From assembly GCA_029237695.1 (NCBI GenBank), contig CM055272.1, forward strand, positions 13,132,042 to 13,196,041: a stretch of DNA of 64,000 nt, given 5' to 3'. The notes under the pieces were generated by a model. That model searched no databases and was not told the DNA's origin. It saw nothing but the letters and a program-made list of their open reading frames with translations. Every line of letters begins with the position of its first letter. The first letter of the stretch is position 1. The translations under genes and the position numbers were made by a program. Below, piece after piece: positions 43,702-55,399 of this stretch. This DNA is from Conchocele bisecta. Lineage: Eukaryota > Mollusca > Bivalvia > Lucinida > Thyasiridae.

Positions 43702-43980
43702 ATCCCGTCAACACAATGTGTATGTGCCGTGAAAGACGGTGCCGTGAAACATTTTTGATATCCTGTCAATACGACCTAATCATTGCGTATGGATATGTGC
43801 GGTGACTGGGATTATTTTCTTTTGCATTTTAAAGCCATCTGTAAGTGTTGACGGGATAAATAGAATAGTCGGTTAGTGCCGTGAATGGGGAAAATATCTG
43901 GCGCGGCATTGAAACGTGATGTTCTCGGCAGAGCCTCGCCCATCCCGTTTCCTAAGCTTTGCCAGATATTTTGATACGCC
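43702..43980. mobile_element. MITE, ATCCCGTCAACACAGTG family
   Basis: Begins ATCCCGTCAACACAATGTG, with GTTGACGGGATAAATAGAAT and AATATCTGGCGCGGC following. The right arm is truncated after TTTGCCAGATATTTT. Confidence 0.7.
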
Positions 43981-44367
43981 ATATTTCATCAAAATCCGTT
44001 ACGTAATAAGGACAATATCAAATAATACGTACTTTGAATCAGATGGATTCTGGAAGTTTCAGTCCTTGTTGTTGTTGTTAGTACCACGTGATCATACACC
44101 TTGATATATTAACGCCTAATCAATCATATTAAGGCAATGAAATGCTCAACTGTAAAAACAATACAGTGCATTCAAAACATTAATGTAACGCTCGGGCATA
44201 TTTCTTATAATTTTGGAAGTAATTCTGGGAACCTCTCCAAACCGGACACCAACAACACATCTGTGATTTTATTGTTCATGGGTTCTGTGGTCATGTATCT
44301 CAGGTGATAATGTCTGTTCGTGATCGCACAGCACACAACTGTGGCTCAGAATGATGAAATGTCTGAT

Positions 44368-44415
44368 TTACAGTGAAACCTCTCTAAGCCGGCGGTTTAG
44401 AGAGGTTTCACTGCA
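44368..44415. repeat. minimal Tigger-like palindrome
   Basis: ACAGTGAAACCTCTCTAAGC is followed directly by its inverse. Similar short palindromes are at 46536-46605, 49148-49215, 50673-50723, 50790-50862, 51602-51674 and 56898-56965, all based on CAGTGGAACCTCTCTAAACC and GGACACCCTGGG. Confidence 0.8.
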
Positions 44416-44424
44416 AAAGCATAA

Positions 44425-44675
44425 ATACTTAATGAACACGAGACACGCCATGCGATTTTGTACTTAAGAACATGTGCGATATCTTTACAAAATTAAAAAT
44501 ATTTTCCGTAAATAACGTTGACAAATTTGTCATAGCAAATGCGTAATAGAATTCCGCATTTGCTATGAATTTCGTCATCGTTCGACGTCATTTACAGAAA
44601 ATATTACCGTTTCTGTAAATGTATTTCATGAAAGTTCTTAGGTACAAAGTTACATGGCTTGTCTGAATTATAGTG
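44425..44675. mobile_element. palindromic MITE, CCATGTGATTTTGTACC family, full copy
   Basis: Ends GAGACACGCCATGCGATTTT and AAGTTACATGGCTTGTCT; centre CATAGCAAATGCG / CGCATTTGCTATG. Related pieces occur at 34908-35610, 36090-36205, 38340-38420 and 38990-39125. Confidence 0.72.
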
Positions 44676-44907
44676 TATTGTCGCGCCTGCTTGATCCCGT
44701 CGCCGTCGTCGGTGTTATCGGCGTCGTCGGCGTGCACAAACTTAACGGTGGGGTACATATCTTATAACTTCTGTTTCGTCTCACATAACTGCTTCATAGT
44801 TCACACATGATATTTAAAGCGAAACGTTGTGATTTCTGTGTTTGACATTTGTATTTCATTTTATCGTTATCATATTTCACACATGTATTCCTCCAATTGT
44901 CCTCTAG

Positions 44908-44980
44908 TTGAAAACGTAAAAGGCTAGATGATCGTGGACAGCATGTCCACGATCATCTAGCCTTTTACGTATTCAACTGT
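44908..44980. repeat. near-perfect 33-bp hairpin
   Basis: AAAAGGCTAGATGATCGTGG and its inverse CCACGATCATCTAGCCTTTT are separated by a few bases. Total stem is about 33 bp with one mismatch. Confidence 0.85.
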
Positions 44981-45029
44981 ACACCCAATGTGACTTCACT
45001 TGCAGTTGAGGGCAGTTTTACTTACCTTG

Positions 45030-45850
45030 ATTTTGCGAAAATATCTTTCAGAAAGAAATTCATTTTATTTTCCGATTATCTTCACTACAAGCTTTGTGCA
45101 GCGTGAAGCTTGAGCATCCACTTATCCGCCAAATTATTGAGCTACACCATCTTTTAATTTCGCCTGGCAAGGACATTATTTTTTGTTGGCTCCCCGGTCA
45201 TACTGGTATCAAGGGCAATGACAGGGCAGATAGTGCTGCCAAGGCCGCCCTGGAGCTACCGACTTCTACTTTTCCTGTTTGCTATCATGATTTTAACTCG
45301 TTCATCTTTGATACAATGCAGACCGGGTGGGATCTGCTCACAGATAACAAACTTCATGCTGTGAAACCGACTTTGGCCGAATGGACTGTACAGACACGTA
45401 CGCCGGGATGAAGTTGTCCTTAGTTGATTGCGCATTGGACATACACGACTAACGCATTCGTATATGCTCAAAGGTGAGCCGCGTCCATGGTGTATTCCAT
45501 GCCACAGCGCATTTACCGTGCAACACATCCTACTGGACTGTATCGACTTTACCGATATTCGACGCAAACACTTCAATGTTTCTTCACTTGCAGAGTTATT
45601 CCAGGTGGAGAACATTGAAGGTTTGCTTAGCTTTCTCCATGAAACCAACTTGTATCGGAAAATCTAATTTTATCATTGTACATGTATACTTGTTGCTCAT
45701 CATATTTTTGTATCCTAATCATTTGATTGCCTACCACATCTAACATACTATTTTACTACTATGTCCTTATTCATGTAACTTGCTTGGCCCTAAATGATAC
45801 TATTTTGTGTTGATGGGGCGTTAAGCACCATTCAATTCCATTCCATTCGA
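45030..45850 (+). pseudogene. Jockey-like non-LTR retrotransposon 3' end
   Basis: RNase H: LEHPLIRQIIELHHLLISPG, FCWLPGHTGIKGNDRADSAA. After a stop and frameshift near 45411-45425 the C-terminal part continues as MRIGHTRLTHSYMLKGEP, CIPCHSAFTVQHILLDC, the zinc-knuckle-like tail typical of Jockey/I-group LINEs. The 3' UTR ends with GTTGATGGGGCGTTAAGCAC and an ATTCC-type tail near 45845. The reverse transcriptase is absent, as expected for a 5'-truncated insertion. A second, older copy is at 3720-3950. Confidence 0.82.
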
Positions 45851-47351
45851 ATTCTTTGACTGCCAGCGGGGACATTATTGTGCCGACAGGCCACATTTCT
45901 AGTTTACAACTATTGCCAAGTGTTATGATGTAACTTGATACGTATTTTCATGAGTAGCTATGCCTGGACAGTGGATCCTCTCTAAACCGGACACATTTGT
46001 CTGTGATTGATTGAAAATGATAGAAATTGTTCATGGAGTGTAAATTTACAGTGGAACCTCTCTAAACCGGACACCCTGGGAGGTATAATGTTAAATTGAC
46101 GACCAGTTTAAATATCGATCCACATCAGCGCAATCTGGTCAGGGTAGGCTGCATGTGTAGCTAGCTGATCAGGGGCAACACTGGGCAAAACACTGAATAA
46201 AATAGCGTTTTTTACCGTGACGAGTAAATGTGAATGTTGCTGGAGATTTCGTGCTTATTGATTATGACCTCGGCCAGTGTAGACCAAAATCAGCCTGCGC
46301 ATTCGCGCAGACTGATCATGGTCGACCCTGTTCGATGTCCAGCCGTGCTTCTAATTGTTGTTGTTGTTTATCAAATATAAGGGTTTCCCGCCACATTGGC
46401 ATGGATTACCCGCGGCTTGCTCGGACTGGTGAGGAACCAGTAAGCCCTTTCCTAAATGGTCATGCTTCTAACGAACATTTGTAATCCTCGCAAACCACAT
46501 ATACCTGTTTTGCGGTACCGATATACCTGATTTACAGTGGAGCCTCTCTAAACCGGACACCCTGGGGACCTCCCAGGGTGTCCGGTTTAGAGGGGTTCCA
46601 CTGTATATGGATATATGCTGTTCTTTAGAAGCGAGACGTGTGAGTTTTTTAATAGTTTAAACATACATGTAGTTTATTGGTTACAAAACCCATAAACCTC
46701 ATTTCTCCAGCTACAGCCACGTCTGACCACCGGTGTTTGAACAGATGGTCAGTATATTTGTGTCATATGGGTATTTTGATGGATTTGGGCAGATTTTGGT
46801 GAATTTCGTTGGTTTTGGGTAATTTACATAGTTTTGTGCAACTACTAATGCGCTCATACATTACACACGACCGAAATCGCCAATTATCTACACATTGACC
46901 GTTCCGAACTTTCCGGCCTCTTTTATACTCTCAAAATATCTAGTTATACGTGTAATTCGCGGGAGGTGACGTAAATTGTATGTTGGTAACAACGCACCCA
47001 AACCACCAGAGATACCGAAATAACTAATAAAACACCGAAATATGAACCGTTCTTCAAGAACCTGTGGTCTGACTGTGGGATTGAGCTGGATTACCAGGAG
47101 CTACAAATGTCATATTTAGTTTGTCACCCATGTAGCCCAGATTAAACTGCGTATCCGCACTGTCTGATCACGATCTACTCTGTTCGCTATTGAATTTTGG
47201 ACAATTCATAATGCATTTTAGAGGAAAATACTGATGTTCGCCATTCAGCCACCCCGTGGCATATGTACTGCCTACAACAAAATGATTAAGACCCGGTGCA
47301 TCTGTGGCAGTTTACGTAATTAGCAAAACCTAGATGTTCCACAATTTAGTC
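45851..47351. other. intergenic: short MITE palindromes
   Basis: Holds Tigger-like ends at about 45970, 46050-46083 and a full palindrome at 46536-46605, and pieces of the GACTGGAGAAATGGG family at 46205-46340 and 46640-46723. No coding exon was recognised. Confidence 0.55.
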
Positions 47352-47557
47352 TTAATCCTTTGAGCGCCACATGCAATAATTCAATGTTTACAAACACTAC
47401 AGATCCAGATGAGACGGCTCGTAACGAGCCGTCTCATCATTGATCTGCAGTGTTTGCCAATATTTTCATATTGTTTGATCCGTTTCGTATGAATAGAGCA
47501 GTCTAAAAATTAAAAATAGAAACATCAAAGGCGGATATTTTGCGATGAAAGGGTTAA
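47352..47557. mobile_element. piggyBac-like MITE
   Basis: TTAA at both ends (47352-47355, 47554-47557). Ends TCCTTTGAGCGCC and GATGAAAGGG; centre GATCCAGATGAGACGGCTCG plus inverse. Confidence 0.75.
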
Positions 47558-49735
47558 GGTGCATTTTCTTATGCGGCGGGCCATGTTATCTGGTATCTCG
47601 GACCGATTGTATAGTACCGCCATTCAATAGACAATCCGCGATCTGTGTATCTTCTTTAATAAATCTTTCTGTAAACCATCGGAGAACACACGGTTCGTCC
47701 GCTACAGATCAGTGTCTACATCTACTGCAGTCCACGGGCCTTTTCAGCGTCAGTTTTATCATAGAGTTTTTCGCAAAATTATATTGTCACATCCAAAGAA
47801 TTAATTTTAAATTGGAACAATAATTATGAATAAATCCAAAACGGATGATGTAAAAATGGAAGATATATTAACGGTGTGTTTATTATGATGCGACTGATAC
47901 AATATAATGTAATCAATTCGATCTCTGCCTTAAAAGGTTACTCCCGGACTTTGGTCTGATAAAATTAAATTATTAGTGTTTTTTTCTTCAAAGTTCCACC
48001 TAGTAAAGTGTTTGAGACATAAGTATATACAGCGAACCTCACTAAACCTGACATTTAAAATCAAAGTACTGAAAGTACTGAACAGGGTACTACAAGAATT
48101 CCGCCACGGAAGCGGTGTCGCGCCAGAAAATGCCTTGTCGGTACAAAACAATGTTGTAGCAGGATTTTTGTTAAAGTTTTTGCATTACTTTGACCTCGCC
48201 ATGTTTACATCTGTTTTGTGAATGAAATAGTTGGCCCCGGATCGAGTATATTAAAACATACAAATGACGTCATTGGGAAAACCGCTGACAATATTTTCAA
48301 TGTATGGAAGCCCAAACTTGTTAGAATTTTGTTTTTGTCGTATTTTCAGTACTTGCATTACTATGGGTATTAATCTACGATGTGTCATACTGTCATTAAT
48401 TTGTTCCCTGACTGTAATTTATCACTTACTGACTTATTGACCCCCTTCCCTGAACGTAGAAATGACACTCATGTTGGCGTGTATTGGCCACCATAGACAA
48501 ATGTCAATCAGGCAGAATTCGGGAATGTCACTAAAATCAGCTGTAAATCCATCGATAGAATGAGGATTAACATCAGTTAGACCCACACGTGCGAGTTTTG
48601 TTGCGACACAATCGCGATCATTAAACAAATCTGGATCAACAGGTAGCTGTAACCCCTTGATATCGTGTGTGTGTTGAACGCGCGTTTATCCGGTGGAGAG
48701 TGTTCGGAGGGGAGTTAACTCTGCCGAAAACTATAGCCTGTTACTAAATTTAGCGATGACCGCACGATTTGTGACGCAAATTGGGGCAAATAACAACTTG
48801 AAGCGTAACAAAATAATCCGATGTATTTTTGTACGTAGAACATCCGTTGTTAATATTGTTCAATGCAAGTAGTTTTTCATAATATTATTTTCAATTAGCG
48901 GTTGCGTATGACAGTTAAACGTTGAGTAACACAATGCATTTTGTTGTTATGGTTATTCCAAGATATCACTACGGACTAGCCCATCGAGGGGGATCTGGGG
49001 CGTGGCTAACTATCCGACGCGATTCCAATACATAGGTTACCCTATGTGAAAATCTGAGTATTTAATTTGAATGGTTTTCACTGGAATTTCTCTGTAATTA
49101 TAACGTGTGTTCGTGTTTGCAAAGCACTAAACTGTACTAAATTTACAGTGGAACCTCCCTAAACCGGACACCCTGGGAAACTCCCAGGGTGTCCGGTTTA
49201 GAGAGGTTCCACTGTATTACTCGATTCGATATTAAATTTCTGTCAACTAGAAAATGCAGAAAACTATGCGTTTATTGTTATCAACACACGACGAAAAGAG
49301 AGGAATCATTGTATATGTAATAGAATGCTCCGTCTTGGCTCCACCCCCTATGGTGAAACGTACGACTCGGTGATACATGCTTTAGCGGACTCCTCCATCA
49401 CTTTATTGTTCATGCCAATGATGGAGAGTAGCTAGTTATTTCCCTTTGAAAATCTATTTATAGAGATCCGGTCCTATATTATATTTCAGCCTTTATTCTT
49501 ACTGAATAGCACAACATTGAGCTTTGCGAAGTGTCGACCCAGATATCGCAGTCTACACTGATTACAATAAGAGTAATACGTGTGAATGTATGAATCCGGC
49601 AAATATTGTAGTCCCAGATCAGATTGCGTAGATATGTAGGATGATTTGGATCAACACTAGTCGAAATCACGATATTGACTCGTTTTCACAACATTGAATT
49701 GTTTGCAAAAAAGGGTTACGGCTCCCCTCTTCCGT
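47558..49735. other. intergenic, almost no repeats recognised
   Basis: Only a Tigger-like palindrome (49148-49215) and a piece of the GACTGGAGAAATGGG family (about 49530-49670) stand out. The short frames lack domains. Confidence 0.5.
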
Positions 49736-50295
49736 ACGGAAGCCCATTAGGGGCATTTCACTTTTGTTTAATTTCCATTTCAGTATTCAAGATGTTTTCT
49801 TGAATTTTCAAATTCTTTTCTTGAATTTTCAAGATCTTTCCTTGAAATTTCAAGAAAAGATCTTGAAAATTCAAGAAAGGAACTTGAAAATTCGAGAAAA
49901 CATCTTGAAATCTTGAATTTTCAAGTTCTTTTCAAGAAAAGCTCTTGAAAATTCAAGAAAAGAACTTGAAAATTAAAGAAAACATCTTGAAAATTCAAGA
50001 AAACATCTCGAAAATTCAAGAAAGTATCTTGAAAATTCGAGAAAACATCTTGAAAATTCAAGAAAACATAAATTCAAGAAAACATCTTGAAAATTCAAAA
50101 AATTCAAGAAAACATCTTGAAAATTCAAAAAAAACATCTCGAAAATTCAAGGAACCATCTTGAAAATTCAAGAAAACATCTTGAAAATTCAGAAAAACAT
50201 CATGAAAATTCAAGAAAGTATCTTGAAAATTCAAGAAAAGATAAAAAAAAAAAATAAAGTGAAGTGGCCCTAATGGGCTTCCGTACTTCCGCCAT
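49736..50295. mobile_element. TIR element filled with AAGAAAACATCTTGAAAATTC repeats
   Basis: The ends GGAAGCCCATTAGGGGCATT and CCCTAATGGGCTTCC are inverted copies. Between them is an array of about 21-bp and 15-bp units (GAAAATTCAAGAAAACATCT), of which the first 100 bases are in the opposite orientation. The 72-codon frame inside is a repeat translation. Confidence 0.75.
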
Positions 50296-50930
50296 GGTGT
50301 ATGGAAATCTGATAGCGAACCACACTTGTAAATGTAAATGTCATATTATTTAAAACGTAAATATTTGTGTGTTTTCCTTTTTTCGAAGTGTGCACAGACC
50401 CCGCTGAGTGTCGACTGTTTGCACGTAAATTACCGGCACGAAGCTTTAACAACAACACATTTCGCCTGGTCACGGAGTTGCGAAATTCCGTCATGTGATA
50501 TGATTCAATTATGCAATACTTAAAAGCCTTATTGCCACTGCGACATAACTTAATTATCAATTTACTATTAAGCAATATTTTCCGTATGTTATGTTGAAAA
50601 CATGGGAGTATGTCGTTGCAGATAATCCATATAGTCCCATGTAGTTTAATTAACGTTTAACAATATCGTGGTACAGTGGAACCTCGCTAAACCGGACACC
50701 CTGGTTTAGAGAGGTTCCACTGTAATTTAACCACTTCATAAACATGTTTTGTCATTTTCAATCATGAACAGACACGACAGCGAACTAAATTACAGTGAAA
50801 CCCATCGGAATTAAAGACAACGGCGTCCCTATGGTGTCTGGTGTAGAGAGGTTCCACTGTAATTATTTATATAAACGTTTAAAAAAGTTACCCGTGACGT
50901 CAAATATAGCCCCTAATCAGCTGACCCGAA

Positions 50931-50990
50931 TTCTCTGTCTGTAACACAGGGCGACTTACAAGTCGCCCTGCGTTACAGACAGAGTATTCC
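50931..50990. repeat. hairpin
   Basis: TCTGTCTGTAACACAGGGCG and inverse CGCCCTGCGTTACAGACAGA around ACTTACAAGT. About 26 bp per arm with one mismatch. Confidence 0.85.
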
Positions 50991-51828
50991 GGTTACAGCT
51001 AGCATATCATGCAGACTATTACTATACAGTCAAGCCCCTCTCTACACATTATCCGTAACGGCCTAGTATATATTGAACCTCTCTACAACGGCCACCTCTC
51101 TACGACAACCACTTTTTTCTCTTCCCTTGGATGGCTGTTTGCGATATGTTGCGCCGTAGAATGTGTTCCCTTAGCGGTAGTGAACGTCCCTCCGCCCCCA
51201 CCCTCCACCACCCCGCTCTCCAAATTTACTGTCAACAGTGTTGGCCCTGCTGGTCTGGGGTTAGACGGGTTGCAGAAATAACAAGCACAGATGGAGAACA
51301 GTCGATGGGGCGCCATCGCAATATACCCACTTTTCCAAATTTCAAAGTCCGGAATGGGGAGATAATCCATGTCGTCAAGTCAAAAATAAAATTCGCTTTG
51401 CGCATCTGCACATATACCATGAGGAAGCTACATACCAAATATAAAGTATTAATATACACTCGAACCCCTCTAAACCGGACACAAATACAAGTTAGTTCTA
51501 CTTAATTGTAGTCGGTTTCATTGCCATTTATCTCCGCTGAGCATGTCTGTTCGCGATCGCAAAGCACCCATGCATGACTTGGAGTAGTTGTCTGTAAGTT
51601 TTACAGTGGAACCTCTCTAAACAGGACACCCTGGGGACCTCCCATGTGTCAGGTTTAGAGAGGTCCCACTGTATTACGGTTTAAAAGTTTTACTTCCTAC
51701 GAGAAAACATGAACCAGTGACGAAAACAATATACCATTTTTTTCTCCCACAAATGTGGGTATAATAAACCACTTTCTGAAAGTTCAAATCATCTAAAATC
51801 ACTAGGCAACTGTAACTACATAACGTGG
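50991..51828. other. intergenic with Tigger-like ends
   Basis: Includes AACCTCTCTACAACGGCCAC near 51078 and palindrome 51602-51674. A somewhat GC-rich 51150-51330 stretch has open frames on both strands, but I find no domain or splice support. Confidence 0.5.
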
Positions 51829-52265
51829 GTGGTGGTCGGGCGAACGAGGCGGCATAAATTAACGGTAGGGGTTCCTCCTTATAGGAATCACTATTTGCCT
51901 GGTTTGGCCCTCCGGTACGTTTTTATCTTTGGCTATTGTGTTACCTGGGAGTTTAATTGGGTTATTGCCCATTATAAAAGTAGTAAGATTATTACTGATC
52001 CTACTGCTTTGGGAGGGTCCAAGTGATTCTCCTGTGGCGAGGACCTGGCATCAGATCAGGATTATTCTGATTTCAGGGCTGAATATACAGTCTTTTTATT
52101 GTAAATATTCAGTTCTGATTTTGGGATTTTCCCCCCATTTGTACATGTACTTGCATAGGTCATATATGCAATTTAGTACTAAACCCATTGACCCGGCCTT
52201 AAATGACCTTAGCTGTTGATAGGCCGTTAAACCCCAACAAACAAACAAACAAACAAACAAACAAA
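51826..52265 (+). mobile_element. retroposon with CAAA tail
   Basis: Same family as 35677-36075. It ends TTGATAGGCCGTTAAACCCC, followed by a perfect AAAC/CAAA microsatellite tail of about 30 bases, typical of reverse-transcribed elements. Confidence 0.75.
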
Positions 52266-52285
52266 CGGATACGCAGGCTGATATG

Positions 52286-52810
52286 TACGGAGCCCCGCAG
52301 AACAATTCGTTCCCACGAAATGACAATTCGTTCCCTCAATTTAACAATTTGTTCCCTCGAATTAACACGGGAACGAATTGTCAATTCGTTGCTAACGAAT
52401 TGTTAAATTGAGGGAACGAATCGTCATTTCGTGGGAACGAATTGTTAATTCGAGGGAATGAATTGTTATAACGTGGGAACGAATTGTTAATTCGAGGGAA
52501 CAAATTGTTATATCGTGGGAATGAATTGTTAATTCGAGGGAACGAATTGTTAAATTGAGGGAACGAATTGTCATTTCGTGGAAACGATTTGTCATTGTTA
52601 ATTTGAGGGAACGAATTGTTCCAATGTGGGAACGAATTGTTAATTCGAGGTAAGGAATTGTTAAATTGAGGGAACGAATTGTCATAATTGTTATATCTTG
52701 GGGACGAATTGTTAATTCGAGGGAACGAATTGTTAAATTGAGGAAACGAATTGTTATTTCGTGGGAACGAATTAATAAAAAAAAATCCATGTCCCCTGCG
52801 GGGCTCCGTA
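52286..52810. mobile_element. fold-back element with 21-bp inner repeats, copy 2
   Basis: Perfect 15-bp terminal inverted repeats: TACGGAGCCCCGCAG (52286-52300) and CTGCGGGGCTCCGTA (52796-52810). Inside are 21-bp units, most in the GGGAACGAATTGTTA orientation. The long minus-strand frames (NNSFPRINNSFPR type) are repeat translations. Confidence 0.88.
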
Positions 52811-52869
52811 GATCTGGGGCTACACCTGTTGTAATTGTGAACACTGGTGCCGCACTCCACCGGCGTAAC

Positions 52870-53095
52870 ATTTTCACGCTGTAAAGTGTACCAGTTTCCT
52901 GACGAGATTCCACTCAAGAGCTAGCTATCGCATAAACATACGTTTCGTCTAGTAACCGGTGAAAATTCTTGCGCAGGTCACTAGACGAAAGTGTGTTTAT
53001 GCCGTATCTTCTACATGTAGCTGAATGGGAATTCGTCAGAAATCCGGCGCCTATTTCGACGTGAAACATTTTACACCGGCGCGGATCAAGTTCAC
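52870..53095. mobile_element. MITE, copy of 24030-24250
   Basis: Shares TTTCCTGACGAG, CGTTTCGTCTAGTAACCGG and GACGTGAAACATTTTACACC. The two copies are moderately diverged. Confidence 0.65.
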
Positions 53096-53544
53096 ATTCA
53101 TGTGGTAACCAGACACTCTAGTCGCACGGACGCACAGCGCCAAATACCCGGACCGAGTTCATAGGACCCACGAAGTTTCAACATGTGTATCATTTTAAAT
53201 AACTATTTCCTTCAGTGTATTGTGGCAACGTGCTTTCAATGCAATACAGTCAATTACTATAAACACATGCATTTAAAAACCTTGAACCATAATTATATCG
53301 GTTTTATTATTATTGTTTTCATATTCAAGTGTACTTCATAACACAACGAAAATGTAGTGCGATATATTATTTATCTTAATAGTGCATGTATTCATATAGC
53401 TTGACTCGCGTACACGCTATATATTGTTCCGTTAATACCGGATGATATCTTTAATATACATATACAGATAATAGAGACACCTATATTCTTACGGGAATGC
53501 TAAAATCAATCGCACCATTTGGGTGCTGTTCAACACAGGACCCA
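53096..53544. other. intergenic, nothing recognised
   Basis: AT-rich with no repeat or gene that I can support. Confidence 0.45.
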
Positions 53545-53790
53545 TATGTGGTTGTGACTGGAGAAATGGGATTATAGGTTTTGCGAGCAGTGTAGATCCA
53601 GATCAGCCTGTGCATCCGCACAGTCTGATCAGGATCTGCACTGTTCGCAATTACATCAATGAAACACCCGCCATGCTTCTAACAAGCAATATAAATCGGT
53701 ATCATGATACATGTGTGTGCTATTTGAGCAGGGGCTAGACTGGTTACAAATCCCACAATCACCATGTCTCCAGTCACAGCCACATAGGTG
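53545..53790. mobile_element. MITE, full copy (GACTGGAGAAATGGG family)
   Basis: Ends ATGTGGTTGTGACTGGAGAA and TCTCCAGTCACAGCCACATA; two inner GATCAGGATCTGCACTGTTC-type blocks. Confidence 0.78.
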
Positions 53791-54379
53791 GCCAAACCCT
53801 CTATTATTTGGACGCCCTTTGTAAAATGTGTCGTTGGAATAACGCCGTGGGTTTAAATGCAGGTGGATAAAAATCTTAAACATGTTCGATTAACATGCCG
53901 ATAAACTAACAAAGTGTTCGATTTTGACTTCGAATAAAGACATTCAACGCTGCAAAAGAACTAAACAGACATTTAAATTAATAGCGCTATTATTTATGTA
54001 CTATAGTTTAATACCAATGCAAAGTTGAATAAGAAACACAACGACAGCTGTTTAAGTTTACTGTGTCAGTTGTAGGAAGTAAGAACTGGAAATATGAATT
54101 TACTAGTTATAGTAATTAGATGTACAATGTTATAGATATGCATAATTATATATTAGGTTATTCGAGGACTCTGGTACGTAAATGTGAACATTAGTAACGT
54201 TAGAGTTGTAAATATTAAGTGACATTATCGTGGATACTGTTAGAACTAACTATGGATTGCTTAATGACACGAAGTTAGTTTTAATTGCGGATACGTTAAT
54301 GTAATGCACGAACTAAAGTAACGTGTGACCGTAACGTTGGACCAGTTCAACTGTCATCAGTGGTGTTAGTTTACCCGCA
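53791..54379. other. upstream region of the 54380 gene
   Basis: Low-repeat, AT-rich. It should contain the 5' UTR or the last intron of the 54380-55339 gene. I cannot point to a promoter. Confidence 0.4.
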
Positions 54380-55339
54380 TTGATACCCAGTCACGTGAGA
54401 AGTAAAGGAGTTCCGAATGTTGACAATATGCAAACGGAAAGTATCCAGATGATGCCCCGAGGTTACCACGACACCAGCGTCGGCCACCCGCTGTCACATA
54501 AACTGCACATGAAGACGCCGTTGTATTCGTACCGGTCGCCGCAGTATGACCGGTCCATGCTGATTAGTGCCTACCCCGCCTCCCGCCCCACCAACATCGA
54601 GGTGGAGCGACCGCAGAGTCACGGCTCCCCTCGCCTCGTGATCAGCATAAACACATCATTGCGCAACCGACATGACAAATACGATGACATCGGGGTCGTC
54701 CGTAAACGAATCCCTACGTTTCCGGCGCTACGTACCGACCCGAACTCCAAACGTAACCGCTCGGCACCCATTCGGCCAAATAGTATAAACTCGACATACA
54801 GACGTGACGTCAGCAGTAGTTCGCAGAGTAGGCGTGGTGTCAACAGTAGTTCTCTAAACAGACGTGATGTCAATAGTAGCTCGCCGAGTAGACGTGACGT
54901 AAGCAGCAGCTCGGTAAACAGACGAGAAACCAGCTCTAGTTCAGCGAGTATTAACAAGCTAAGCGCAACTCTATCTAACAAAGACCGGCGGCCATCTTTA
55001 AATTCAAAATCGGATATTAATAAACTGGACGTGAGCGGCCCTGGAAATCTCAGTGCGCGACAGAAGAGCACGTTCACCATGTACGCGAAATACAACGACG
55101 AGAATCAGGCGAACGAGAAGACGTCAAATGCGGTCCAGAATGGCGTCGGTGATTTACAGATTTCCGAACTCACGTGTACGGCCATACCGGCCGCCAAACC
55201 GTCGGCACCGCCGGTATTCATGTCGGACGAAAAACAGATGCGGATCAGTAACTGGATAGCGGACACGTCGAAGGCGTTACGGATTGAGCCAGTTGTCGCC
55301 CCATCCCCCAGCCCACTCCCCGTTATACTGGAACAGTGA
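54380..55339 (+). CDS. unrecognised serine-rich protein, probably a terminal exon
   Basis: This is a 319-codon open frame that is clearly more GC-rich than its AT-rich surroundings and ends at TGA 55337-55339. The first ATG is at 54428; the frame is open upstream to a TAA near 54332, and an AG at 54388-54389 could be an acceptor, so it may be the last exon of a larger gene. The product is basic and probably disordered, with no signal peptide or membrane segment. Residues about 140-190 hold five 10-residue repeats of the type RRDVSSSS-x-S, encoded by 30-bp units (54800-54949). The units differ at many synonymous places, which supports coding. The C-terminal part has proline-rich PSAPP and PSPSPLP stretches. 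An AATAAA follows 74 bases after the stop. I do not recognise a domain; a cytoplasmic tail or scaffold region is possible. Confidence 0.65.
   Translation: MIPSHVRSKGVPNVDNMQTESIQMMPRGYHDTSVGHPLSHKLHMKTPLYSYRSPQYDRSMLISAYPASRPTNIEVERPQSHGSPRLVISINTSLRNRHDKYDDIGVVRKRIPTFPALRTDPNSKRNRSAPIRPNSINSTYRRDVSSSSQSRRGVNSSSLNRRDVNSSSPSRRDVSSSSVNRRETSSSSASINKLSATLSNKDRRPSLNSKSDINKLDVSGPGNLSARQKSTFTMYAKYNDENQANEKTSNAVQNGVGDLQISELTCTAIPAAKPSAPPVFMSDEKQMRISNWIADTSKALRIEPVVAPSPSPLPVILEQ
54800..54949 (+). repeat. five 30-bp coding repeats
   Basis: Five units of 30 bases start with AGACGTGACGTCAGCAGTAG or variants and keep the reading frame of the 54380-55339 gene. They encode alternating RRDVSSSSQS / RRGVNSSSLN type decapeptides. 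The alternation of the last two residues (S then N) suggests an original 60-bp unit. Confidence 0.8.
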
Positions 55340-55399
55340 GCTAGTATTCCCTTTAGAACACGGGAAACTACACATATCGTCTGCTGTTGTTGTATATTT

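Noticed and set aside
51083..51370. Minus frame with a GGGGG run and GC-rich DNA
   Set aside because: Frames are open on both strands, and I saw no domain, splice sites or start context.
52381..52917. Open frames of 173-178 codons on the minus strand (NNSFPRINNSFPR type)
   Set aside because: Translation of the 21-bp units of the fold-back element, not a gene.
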